Positions 37,965 through 44,455 of a DNA stretch of 47,536 nt are shown here, in pieces. Origin of the DNA: a virus; the IMG/VR virus record IMGVR_UViG_3300036900_000144, positions 1 through 47,536 of that record. One strand, given 5' to 3'. A program made the position numbers and the translations under genes. Below the pieces are notes generated by a model. The model was given only the letters and a program-made list of their open reading frames with translations, had not been told where the DNA came from and did not search any database. Positions within the stretch are counted from its first letter, which is position 1; each line of letters starts with the position of its first letter.

Positions 37965-37993
37965 TTGCTGGCAAATGGCGTTTGCTGGCAAAT
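37965..37993. repeat. Twin 12-bp repeats TTGCTGGCAAAT upstream of ATPase promoter
   Basis: TTGCTGGCAAAT occurs at 37965-37976 and 37982-37993, 17 bases apart. Each has a dyad TTGC-TG-GCAA. They lie 34-62 bases upstream of the -35 at 38027. A protein-binding operator for the replication operon is likely. Confidence 0.6.
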
Positions 37994-38026
37994 CCGTTAC
38001 CCTTTTTAGATCGTGCTAAAGAAACC

Positions 38027-38055
38027 TTGATTTACGTTCAATTCGGGGTTATGCT
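38027..38055 (+). promoter_or_regulatory. Promoter TTGATT-17-TATGCT, leaderless ATPase start
   Basis: TTGATT (38027-38032), 17 bases, TATGCT (38050-38055), then six bases to ATG 38062. This supports start 38062 instead of the upstream in-frame ATG 38056. Confidence 0.6.
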
Positions 38056-38061
38056 ATGCCA

Positions 38062-38862
38062 ATGCAATCACCGTTCGGCATTTCCCCAAACCCAAACTTG
38101 CTGTACGTGACCCAAGCCATATTCGGCCACCTCGAGAAGATCCGCTTCACTATCGCGGAGCGGCAAGGCCTCGCTCTCCTCCTCGGCGATAACGGCGTGG
38201 GCAAGAGCTCGGTGCTGCGTTTCCTTCTGGCGGAGTACGACGCGGCGGGCTGCACGACCGGATTGCTGGTACAGACCGAGTATCCGTCGAAGTACGCCTT
38301 CCTGAAGGCCATCTGCGCGCAGTTCCGGCTGGAGCCCAGGCGCTCGCAGGTGGCCCAGCACGCGGCCTTCGAGGAGTGGCTGGTGGAGGAATACAAGGCC
38401 GGCCGCAACGTGGTTCTGTTCATCGATGAGGCACAACGCCTGAACGCCGAGCTCCTGGAAATCATCCGGGCGCTGCTGAACTTCGAGACCTATACCGACA
38501 AGCTACTGCAGATCGTCATGGGAGGCACGCTGGAGTTGCGCGACCGCATCCTCGCCAAGCGCAACAAAGCCCTGCGCAGCCGCATCTTTGCGCCGTGTAT
38601 GCTCAATCCCCTTTCGTCGGAGGAAACCGCCCGCATGATCGCCTTCCGCTGCCAGCGCGCCGGCATTAAGAATCCCTTCGACGCCGAGGGCTGCGCCCGG
38701 ATATTCGAGTTCAGCCGCGGCGTACCGCGCCATGCGCTCACGATCGCAGCCCATGCCTGGAATATGTCCAAGAGGCTAAAGTACACGACCGTGCCGCCGG
38801 ACCTCGTGGAAGCCGCAGCCCACGAATGCGAGGTGCCGGAGGAAGAGGCGGCGACCGCATGA
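38062..38862 (+). CDS. AAA ATPase, ExeA/TniB/MuB-like
   Basis: The protein has 266 residues from ATG 38062. Walker A GDNGVGKS at residues 42-49, Walker B LFIDEAQ at 119-125, and sensor-like TYTDKLLQIVMGG follow the ExeA-type AAA+ pattern, in which MuB, TniB and replication helicase loaders are found. A region EETARMIAFRCQRAGIKNPF, then RGVPRHALTIAAHAWN, is the usual ATPase C-domain. No transposase was seen. With its iteron-bearing neighbour and the initiator at 40124, a replication loader or partition ATPase is the better guess. A leaderless promoter and tandem repeats precede it. Confidence 0.75.
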   Translation: MQSPFGISPNPNLLYVTQAIFGHLEKIRFTIAERQGLALLLGDNGVGKSSVLRFLLAEYDAAGCTTGLLVQTEYPSKYAFLKAICAQFRLEPRRSQVAQHAAFEEWLVEEYKAGRNVVLFIDEAQRLNAELLEIIRALLNFETYTDKLLQIVMGGTLELRDRILAKRNKALRSRIFAPCMLNPLSSEETARMIAFRCQRAGIKNPFDAEGCARIFEFSRGVPRHALTIAAHAWNMSKRLKYTTVPPDLVEAAAHECEVPEEEAATA

Positions 38863-39587
38863 GCAGCAAGCCGCTATCGAAGTTCAGTTACTCGGACATG
38901 GTGAACCTGAGCGTTACGCCAGAAGCCGTACCCAAGCCAGTTAAAAACTGGGTACCCAGTCTACCCAAACTGGGTACCCAGTCTACCCAATCGCCGGGTA
39001 CCTTGGGTACCCAGTCTACCCAAGCTACCCAGTCTATTCTGGGTACCCAGGCTGGATTCGAACTTTCTGAGAATTTACCGGATTTGGAGCCTAAAAAGCC
39101 AAAATGGAAGGATAATCGGGAGCAACTGAACCTCAAGCTGCCACAACAGTTACTGGAGAATCTGAGGCGGTATGCGTTCGACAACCGACTGACCGTAACG
39201 GAGGCCGTCATGCGCGGCGTCGAAACGCTACTGGGTACCCAGTCTACCCAAGCTACCTTGGGTACCTTGGGTAGAAATCTACCCAGTCTTGATCTGATGA
39301 TTGATGATGATGATCGGACAATTTCTGAACTTTACGAAAAAGCCACCGGCAACACCTTCACCGATCGAGACCGTGAGTTCCTCGCCAAGTATCGCGAGTT
39401 CGGCGTCGATTGTCTGACGCTGGCGATCCTCACCGGCCGTAACAGGACGCGCGCCAAAATCAATTCCTTGAAATTCTTCGAGAACAACATCCGGGAAGAA
39501 GCCGCCAAGCAGCCAGATAAGATCAAGGCGGATTTACCGTTCCAGTGGGCCCGGTTCAATCGCCGGTACGGCAGGGAAGGGAAATAG
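38859..39587 (+). CDS. RHH-like DNA-binding protein whose gene carries iterons
   Basis: The protein has 242 residues from ATG 38859 (ATGA overlap). The N-terminal 30-70 region is encoded by a repeat array (LGTQSTQ and similar runs). An RHH-like core (LNLKLPQQLLENLRRYAFDN-RLTVTEAVMRGVETLL) lies at about 88-125, followed by another repeat block. The C-terminal half is alpha-helical (SELYEKATGNTFTDRDREFL, then YREFGVDCLTLAILTGRNRT). It probably binds its own gene's repeats. A replication or partition protein is likely; no exact family is known to me. Confidence 0.6.
   Translation: MSSKPLSKFSYSDMVNLSVTPEAVPKPVKNWVPSLPKLGTQSTQSPGTLGTQSTQATQSILGTQAGFELSENLPDLEPKKPKWKDNREQLNLKLPQQLLENLRRYAFDNRLTVTEAVMRGVETLLGTQSTQATLGTLGRNLPSLDLMIDDDDRTISELYEKATGNTFTDRDREFLAKYREFGVDCLTLAILTGRNRTRAKINSLKFFENNIREEAAKQPDKIKADLPFQWARFNRRYGREGK
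38948..39050. repeat. In-gene iteron array, cluster 1
   Basis: A 12-bp palindrome CTGGGTACCCAG plus TCTACCCAA forms the unit. Units lie at 38948-38969, 38970-38990 and 39003-39023 (first base changed), with extra half units and a fourth palindrome at 39039-39050. The first two units are 22 bp apart, so the second is read in a different frame, yet both are exact. Confidence 0.85.
39231..39289. repeat. In-gene iteron array, cluster 2
   Basis: One full unit (39231-39251) is followed by inverted and partial units (TTGGGTACC, TTGGGTAG, ACCCAGTCT) to 39289. It is the same sequence family as cluster 1, on the other side of the RHH-coding part. Confidence 0.75.
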
Positions 39588-39598
39588 GAGAATCGAAA

Positions 39599-39841
39599 AT
39601 GAAAGACAAGCGTGAGCCAGTCATGCTCACCTATCGCGAGGCATCGTCTGCGATCAGACTATTAGCCGAGCTACAGAAGCATCTCGAAGGCTTCATCCAG
39701 AGCGTGCTCCTGCCCGGCGAGACCGTGCCGGCCAACGAAACCGATACTCTGAACCTTCGCCGGGACCAGCGCAACTGGTCGGCGGCCGAGGAACTCATCC
39801 GCCGTCTTTCTGGGCACCCGTCTACCAGGGAAATCCCGTAA
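39599..39841 (+). CDS. Small protein, unknown
   Basis: The protein has 80 residues from ATG 39599 with AGGAG 8 bases upstream. Helical (YREASSAIRLLAELQKHLEG, then LRRDQRNWSAAEELIRRLSG). It may be a small partner of replication genes. The longer upstream start overlaps the previous gene and is rejected. Confidence 0.5.
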   Translation: MKDKREPVMLTYREASSAIRLLAELQKHLEGFIQSVLLPGETVPANETDTLNLRRDQRNWSAAEELIRRLSGHPSTREIP

Positions 39842-39893
39842 GGGGAATACCCGCATAATACCTTCATGGAATCCCCCCTGGTACGGGGAATAC
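39842..39893. repeat. Repeats GGGGAATAC (two copies, 43 bp apart)
   Basis: GGGGAATAC occurs at 39842-39850 and 39885-39893, each followed by similar CCGNATAAT/CCGTAAT sequence. They lie upstream of the promoter at 39919 in a 282-bp gene-free region. Confidence 0.45.
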
Positions 39894-39907
39894 TACCGTA
39901 ATCGCTA

Positions 39908-39938
39908 GTACTTTTCTCTTGACATGTGGTACTTTTCT
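39908..39938. repeat. Direct repeats GTACTTTTCT flanking the -35
   Basis: Copies at 39908-39917 and 39929-39938 are exactly 21 bp apart (two helix turns) and surround the TTGACA at 39919. An operator for a dimeric or tetrameric regulator is likely. Confidence 0.55.
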
Positions 39939-39947
39939 GCACATAAT
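39919..39947 (+). promoter_or_regulatory. Strong consensus promoter TTGACA-17-CATAAT
   Basis: TTGACA (39919-39924) is perfect, spacing 17, CATAAT (39942-39947) has one mismatch. It would start RNA near 39954 with a leader of about 170 bases before ATG 40124. It is the best promoter in the window. Confidence 0.75.
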
Positions 39948-39972
39948 AAGTTGCAATTTGATTAATTTCGCG

Positions 39973-40075
39973 CCCGGTTGATGCCGGGTACATACTGTAA
40001 ACTGGTTGGCTCTTTTAAGCAACCGTCAGCCGGTCCACCGGACAGCCTCCACTGTCCGGCCCGGCTGAAGCCATT
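39973..40075 (+). promoter_or_regulatory. Structured 5' leader of replication-initiator-like gene
   Basis: The 170-base leader has at least three hairpins: CCCGG/CCGGG, GGTTG/CAACC, and a two-step stem with CAGCCGG/CCGGCTG outside and GGACAG/CTGTCC inside. It matches no riboswitch class I know. It could control translation or act as a small RNA. Confidence 0.55.
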
Positions 40076-40123
40076 GGAGGATGGCTTTACCATCAGATCT
40101 AGTACCGGAGGAGAATTGTATCC

Positions 40124-41032
40124 ATGAAGCGTGGAGGACCCGATCATCCGAAAACGTTGATGCTCGCCGATATCCTGGGTGTCCCGAAATATGCGGCGGT
40201 CGGCCTGCTCGAAATGCTGTTTCACTTCACCGCGCAGTATGCACCCGAGGGCGATATCGGACGCTATTCCGATAAGCGAATTGCCACCGGGATGGCTTGG
40301 CGCGGCAAACCGGCGAAACTCCTCGCCGCACTGGCTTCATCCGGGTGGATCGACCGGATGCCAACCACTTCGCCCGAGTTCGCTACCACTTCACTCGAGT
40401 TCGCTACCACTTCGTCTGGGCAGAGGTGGGTGGTACACGGGTGGTCGGAGCACTGTGACCGGTCCGTACTCCAGCGTCTGCACCGGGAAGGCAAAAGTCC
40501 GCTCCAATCGAATCATGCAGTTGGCTGGAAAGTGTGTACAATTTCGGAAGCTGAGCTTCCCGTTTCGGAAGCCGAGCTCGCACCTGCCTTAGCCAGAGCC
40601 AGTGCCTTGCCAGTGCCAGATCCTGAGCCAAACGGCGTTGCGAGCGGCGGCGTAGGTAAGACTCGCGCGGCATCCCGCGCGCGGCATCCATCGGAAGAAC
40701 CACCGCCGCACGCCGCCGCAGTGGGTAATGGTAATACCGATAAGTGCTGTTATCCGGCATTGGATTTGTGGCCGGAAACGGACGCGAAAATCACCAATAA
40801 GTTCCCGACTACCGAACCTGCCCTGCGCCAGCAGGTGATCGAGAGCGGCATCCAGGCACACCGGGATACGGCCACCAACGGCTTGGTTCTTACCGACAAG
40901 ATCCTGGCCAAACTCATCGTCACCGCGACGAAAGACAAGCAGCACAGCGCGAAGCTCTACTTGACTACCCTTCCGATCGTAGTGGCAAACGAAGTGCGCA
41001 AGCACGAAAGGGAGAAGCATGAGCGCCTATGA
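40124..41032 (+). CDS. Replication-initiator-like protein (winged-helix type)
   Basis: The protein has 302 residues, following AGGAG at ATG 40124. The N-terminus MKRGGPDHPKTLMLADILGV-PKYAAVGLLEMLFHFTAQYA and IDRMP segment resemble the phage O/DnaD-like winged-helix proteins. It includes 7-residue repeats (TTSPEFATTSLEFATT, SEAELPVSEAELAP). A long disordered region leads to a short C-terminal domain LTDKILAKLIVTATKDKQHS. It is likely a replication protein that could bind its own repeats, as O does in lambda. Confidence 0.6.
   Translation: MKRGGPDHPKTLMLADILGVPKYAAVGLLEMLFHFTAQYAPEGDIGRYSDKRIATGMAWRGKPAKLLAALASSGWIDRMPTTSPEFATTSLEFATTSSGQRWVVHGWSEHCDRSVLQRLHREGKSPLQSNHAVGWKVCTISEAELPVSEAELAPALARASALPVPDPEPNGVASGGVGKTRAASRARHPSEEPPPHAAAVGNGNTDKCCYPALDLWPETDAKITNKFPTTEPALRQQVIESGIQAHRDTATNGLVLTDKILAKLIVTATKDKQHSAKLYLTTLPIVVANEVRKHEREKHERL
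40364..40421. repeat. 21-bp in-gene repeat in initiator-like gene
   Basis: Two full units of 21 bp (40364-40384 and 40385-40405, sharing ACCACTTC and CGAGTTCGCT) plus a partial third are in phase with the codons. Confidence 0.7.
40542..40580. repeat. Second 21-bp in-gene repeat (TTTCGGAAGC unit)
   Basis: TTTCGGAAGC-GAGCT units at 40542 and 40563 are 21 bp apart and encode SEAEL twice. The unit is itself partly palindromic (GAAGCTGAGCTTC). Confidence 0.55.
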
Positions 41033-41240
41033 CGAGAACCCGTCTATCTCCATCGGCCCTGCCAAGCCGAATACGAAAATCTATTGCATGATCTGCGGCG
41101 AGGGCGATCGCGTGCCCGGCATGCTGGTCTGCAATGCCCACCTCGAGGAAGCCAAGGCCAGGTACATCGGCTTTGACCGGCCGGCGAACCGCGGGCTGTT
41201 CGTAGTCAACGTGAAGCCTTCGCACGGGCGGCCCGCATGA
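41019..41240 (+). CDS. Small zinc-binding protein
   Basis: The protein has 73 residues. CMICGEGDRVPGMLVCNAHL (residues 23-42) has CxxC...C..H as in small zinc ribbons. It overlaps the initiator gene end by 14 bases. No known role. Confidence 0.55.
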   Translation: MSAYDENPSISIGPAKPNTKIYCMICGEGDRVPGMLVCNAHLEEAKARYIGFDRPANRGLFVVNVKPSHGRPA

Positions 41241-41482
41241 GGCAAGTGCTGAAGCACGTCTGCCGCAGCGGCAACGATTTCGAGGCGCGGCTGCCCGAAC
41301 CGGATACGGTGCGCGGCGGTAGCCTGGCAGACTGCGCCGTCCGGTGGGACCGCCAGCCCTCGGCGGCGGATACCGATGAATGCGAGCAGGTGGTCTACAC
41401 GGCTGTACTGCGTATGGCGGACGATAGCGTGCAGCTTCTGGCGGTTTATACGCTACCGTATGAGCGGGGACCGGTCAACTGA
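41237..41482 (+). CDS. Small protein, unknown
   Basis: The protein has 81 residues, in ATGA overlap. The chain is beta-like (VLKHVCRSGNDFEARLPEPD, then QVVYTAVLRMADDSVQLLAV). No family recognised. Confidence 0.5.
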   Translation: MRQVLKHVCRSGNDFEARLPEPDTVRGGSLADCAVRWDRQPSAADTDECEQVVYTAVLRMADDSVQLLAVYTLPYERGPVN

Positions 41483-41688
41483 TGCGCCAGCTACGCCTGA
41501 ATATCAACCCGCGGGAGAAGAAGCCGCTATCCAAGCAGCGGTCCGGCTACGATGCCCATAACCTGGAATGCGCCCGGCTGATTCTCGCGGACCCCGAGCA
41601 TTACCCCGGAATTCAACTCGAATGGGCAAGGGCGATTTTGGCCCAGGACGCGCCGCAAGGGCCGAGGACGGGCAATTCCTTGTCCTAG
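41482..41688 (+). CDS. Small basic protein, unknown
   Basis: The protein has 68 residues. ATG 41482 overlaps the previous stop. LRLNINPREKKPLSKQRSGY is basic, followed by a helix ECARLILADPEHYPGIQLEW. Function unknown. Confidence 0.5.
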   Translation: MRQLRLNINPREKKPLSKQRSGYDAHNLECARLILADPEHYPGIQLEWARAILAQDAPQGPRTGNSLS

Positions 41689-41863
41689 GGCCGATTGATC
41701 GATCCTTGGGCATCCTGGCGCGAAATTCGGCCATTCTGGCAATCGACAGCCATGCCATTAGCGGGTGGTTTTCGGTCCACCCTACCGCCTGCAGCGTTCT
41801 GGGCGACACGGGCTTTGGCCCGAAATATTAGCTCGGCTTATAACCGCCGGCGCATAACTGGCG
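41689..41863. other. Gene-free region before methyltransferase operon
   Basis: No supported gene; frames at 41568 and 41695 lack ribosome-binding sites and overlap real genes. It ends in the -10 element at 41864. Confidence 0.5.
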
Positions 41864-41869
41864 TATTAT
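41864..41869 (+). promoter_or_regulatory. -10 TATTAT six bases before ATG 41876
   Basis: TATTAT is followed by six bases and the start of the first methyltransferase gene. No convincing -35. The TTATAACCGCCGGCGCATAA stretch upstream is imperfectly symmetric. Confidence 0.4.
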
Positions 41870-41875
41870 CAATAC

Positions 41876-43147
41876 ATGACTGGCGACCAGGCGTTACATC
41901 AAAAGCTGGTCGTCGAATATCGCCCGCTTTCCGAGATCCGCCCCTACGAGAAGAACGCCCGGAAGATCCCGCAGGCCGCCGTCGATGCGGTAGCCAAATC
42001 GCTGCGCGAGTTCGGGTGGCAGCAGCCCATCGTGGTCGATGCCGCGGGCGTGATCATCGTGGGCCATGTGCGCCGGCTGGCCGCTATCCAGGAAGGCATG
42101 ACCGAGGCGCCCGTGGTGGTGGCCGCGCACCTGACACCGGCCCAGGTGCGGCAGTATCGCCTGATGGATAATCGCTCGCACGACGAGGCGAAGTGGGATG
42201 CGGATATCCTGACCGCCGAACTGCTCGACATGCGGGCGCTCGATCTGGACCTGTCGCTTACCGGCTTCTCCTCGGGCGAGCTCGACCGGCTGTTGCTGCA
42301 GCCGAACGCGGGCGAGGACGACGTACCGCCGGTGCCGGATGCGCCGGTATCGCGGCTCGGGGATCTGTGGCTGTGCGGGGAACATCGGGTCTGCTGTGGT
42401 GACGCGACGAATGCCGAGAATACCGCGACCGTCATTCGCGACGCCACGCCGTTTCTGATGGTGACTGATCCGCCCTACGGCGTCAGCTATGATCCATCGT
42501 GGCGCGTTAAGGCAGCAGAAGAAGGCCACCTCGACTATGCGCCTACCAGAGTAGGTGAGGTATCAAACGACGACCGTACCGATTGGGCCGAGGCGTGGAA
42601 TCTATTTCCTGGAGATGTGATTTACTGTTGGAGCCCGCCGGGCTCCAACAGTATCGTAAGTGGCTCGGCATTGCTCGGCAGCGGTTTCGATATTCGCAAT
42701 ATGATTATCTGGTCGAAGCCCCATTTTCCCATCGGGCGCGGCAATTACCACTATCGGCACGAGCCCTGCTGGTATGCGGTGCGTCACGGTAAACCATCGC
42801 ACTGGTGCGGCGACCGGACGCAAACGACCGTCTGGGAAGTGGCTCTGGATAAAAACGTGGAAGGCGGCCACAGCACCCAGAAACCCGTGGAGTTAATGCG
42901 TCGGCCTATCAAGAATCACACTCTGCCGGGCGATTCCGTATACGATCCATTCCTCGGTTCCGGCACTACCCTCATCGCCGCCGAGCTCACTGGCCGCATT
43001 TGCTACGGCCTCGAGATCTCGCCCGCCTATTGCGATGTGATTGTCGCGCGTTGGGAAAAGCTCACTGGCAAGCAGGCCACGCTCGACGGCAACGGCTCCA
43101 CATTCGAGCACGTCCGCCATAGCCGCAGCATGGAAGCCGTCGCATGA
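41876..43147 (+). CDS. ParB-like domain / DNA methyltransferase (DPPY type)
   Basis: The protein has 423 residues. Residues 10-100 form a ParB/Srx-like N-terminal domain (PLSEIRPYEKNARKIPQAAV, then WQQPIVVDAAGVIIVGHVRR). The catalytic domain has DPPY at 198-201 and a SAM-binding DPFLGSGT at 357-364. The order (DPPY first, target region between, FxGxG last) is the beta class. DPPY usually gives N6-methyladenine. It is fused and adjacent to the SPPY enzyme, with which it overlaps in ATGA. No restriction enzyme lies nearby, so it is an orphan, perhaps protecting phage DNA. Confidence 0.85.
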   Translation: MTGDQALHQKLVVEYRPLSEIRPYEKNARKIPQAAVDAVAKSLREFGWQQPIVVDAAGVIIVGHVRRLAAIQEGMTEAPVVVAAHLTPAQVRQYRLMDNRSHDEAKWDADILTAELLDMRALDLDLSLTGFSSGELDRLLLQPNAGEDDVPPVPDAPVSRLGDLWLCGEHRVCCGDATNAENTATVIRDATPFLMVTDPPYGVSYDPSWRVKAAEEGHLDYAPTRVGEVSNDDRTDWAEAWNLFPGDVIYCWSPPGSNSIVSGSALLGSGFDIRNMIIWSKPHFPIGRGNYHYRHEPCWYAVRHGKPSHWCGDRTQTTVWEVALDKNVEGGHSTQKPVELMRRPIKNHTLPGDSVYDPFLGSGTTLIAAELTGRICYGLEISPAYCDVIVARWEKLTGKQATLDGNGSTFEHVRHSRSMEAVA

Positions 43148-44058
43148 CGCACCGTATCCTGTGCGGCGACTGCCGGAAGCCGGAGGACGTGCAGCGCCTG
43201 TTCGCCGGCAAGAAGGCGAACGTGGTCATGACATCGCCGCCGTATGCATCACAGCGGAAGTATGACGAGTCCAGCGGCTTTCGTCCGATCCCGCCAGACG
43301 CATACGTGGAGTGGTACCGCGCGGTGGCGGAAGGGATCGAGTCAGTCCTCGCGCCGGATGGCTCCTATTTTCTGAACATCAAGGAGCGCGCGGAGGACGG
43401 CGAACGACATCTGTACGTGAAGGACCTCACCATCGCGCACCGGCGGCAGTGGGGCTGGCGTTTCGTGGATGAGTTCTGCTGGAGGCATGAAGGGACACCG
43501 GGCCAATGGTCTAACCGGTTTAAAAACCAATGGGAACCGGTGTTCCATTTTTCCAGGAATCAAGTCAAGCTCAACCATGCAGCCGTCATGCACAAAAGTC
43601 CCAGGGCTGGTAAATCTCTGGGTCTCGATGGGACAACTTTGCAGGGAAATGTTGGCTTCAAGGGGGAAATATCGAAGGGCTATGCGATGCCAGGAAATGT
43701 GATTGAGGCATACCACAACGAAGGTCGGGACATTTCGGCCATCCACCCGGCTAAGTTCCCAGTTTCTCTCCCGGAATTCTTCATCAAGGCATTCTCGAAC
43801 CCGGGCGACATCATCTTCGACCCGTTCATGGGCAGCGGCACCACGCTCATCGCAGCAGCCAAGCTGGGCCGCATCGGTTACGGAATGGAAGTCAGCCCGG
43901 CATACTGCGATGTCATTGTGAAGCGGCTGATGCAGTTCGATAACTCGCAATGGCACCTCGAGGGCTGTGGCGCGTCCTTCGAGCACGTCAGATTCGGCCG
44001 CCGCCTCGAAGCGGAAGACGCGCTGAAGGAGGAAGCACTTGCTCAACCGGCGGAATAA
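43144..44058 (+). CDS. DNA methyltransferase (SPPY type, probable N4-cytosine)
   Basis: The protein has 304 residues. SPPY at 31-34 is the N4-cytosine-type active-site motif, and DPFMGSGT (226-233) the SAM motif; order is beta-like. The C-terminal ends of both enzymes share a GCGASFEHVRFGRR / GSTFEHVRHSR segment, so they may descend from a common ancestor. It lies directly before terminase, and DNA modification may mark genomes for packaging or against host restriction. The stop overlaps the terminase small-subunit start. Confidence 0.8.
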   Translation: MTHRILCGDCRKPEDVQRLFAGKKANVVMTSPPYASQRKYDESSGFRPIPPDAYVEWYRAVAEGIESVLAPDGSYFLNIKERAEDGERHLYVKDLTIAHRRQWGWRFVDEFCWRHEGTPGQWSNRFKNQWEPVFHFSRNQVKLNHAAVMHKSPRAGKSLGLDGTTLQGNVGFKGEISKGYAMPGNVIEAYHNEGRDISAIHPAKFPVSLPEFFIKAFSNPGDIIFDPFMGSGTTLIAAAKLGRIGYGMEVSPAYCDVIVKRLMQFDNSQWHLEGCGASFEHVRFGRRLEAEDALKEEALAQPAE

Positions 44059-44455
44059 GCGGCTCTCGATCGATATCGAGCAGGTCAAGCAGTGGGCCCG
44101 CGCCGGCGCCACGCAGCCGGAAATCGCGCAGCGCCTCAAGATCGGCCTGCGCACGTTTCAGCGCTGGCTGGAGCACTCCGAATACCGGGACGAGTACGAC
44201 GGCGCCACGGCGGAGCTCAAGATCAGCCTGCGGAGCAAGCAGGTAGCGTTAGCGATGGCTGGCAATGCCACGATGCTGATCTGGCTGGGTAAGCAACTCC
44301 TCGGGCAGCGGGATAATCTAGATCATGCGCTTACCGGAGCCGCTGGCGGTCCCATCGAGGTCGCAGATCTAAGTGGTACCGAGTTACTCACCAGCCGAAT
44401 TGCTAGCGTCGCTGCCAGACAAAGAGCGGGAACTGGCCCTACGCGGGTTAACTGA
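44039..44455 (+). CDS. Terminase small subunit
   Basis: The protein has 138 residues, starting with TTG 44039 after an AAGGAGG site. The N-terminal helix-turn-helix (VKQWARAGATQPEIAQRLKI-GLRTFQRWLEH) is typical of small terminases that recognise the packaging site. A coiled helical region follows. It overlaps the large subunit by 83 bases, a tight coupling seen in phages. Confidence 0.75.
   Translation: MLNRRNKRLSIDIEQVKQWARAGATQPEIAQRLKIGLRTFQRWLEHSEYRDEYDGATAELKISLRSKQVALAMAGNATMLIWLGKQLLGQRDNLDHALTGAAGGPIEVADLSGTELLTSRIASVAARQRAGTGPTRVN

Noticed and set aside
38948-39289. CRISPR-like array
   Set aside because: Repeats are contiguous with no unique spacers and lie in a coding gene.
41568-41875. 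Frames of 87 and 158 residues
   Set aside because: They overlap supported genes out of frame and lack ribosome-binding sites or recognisable sequence.
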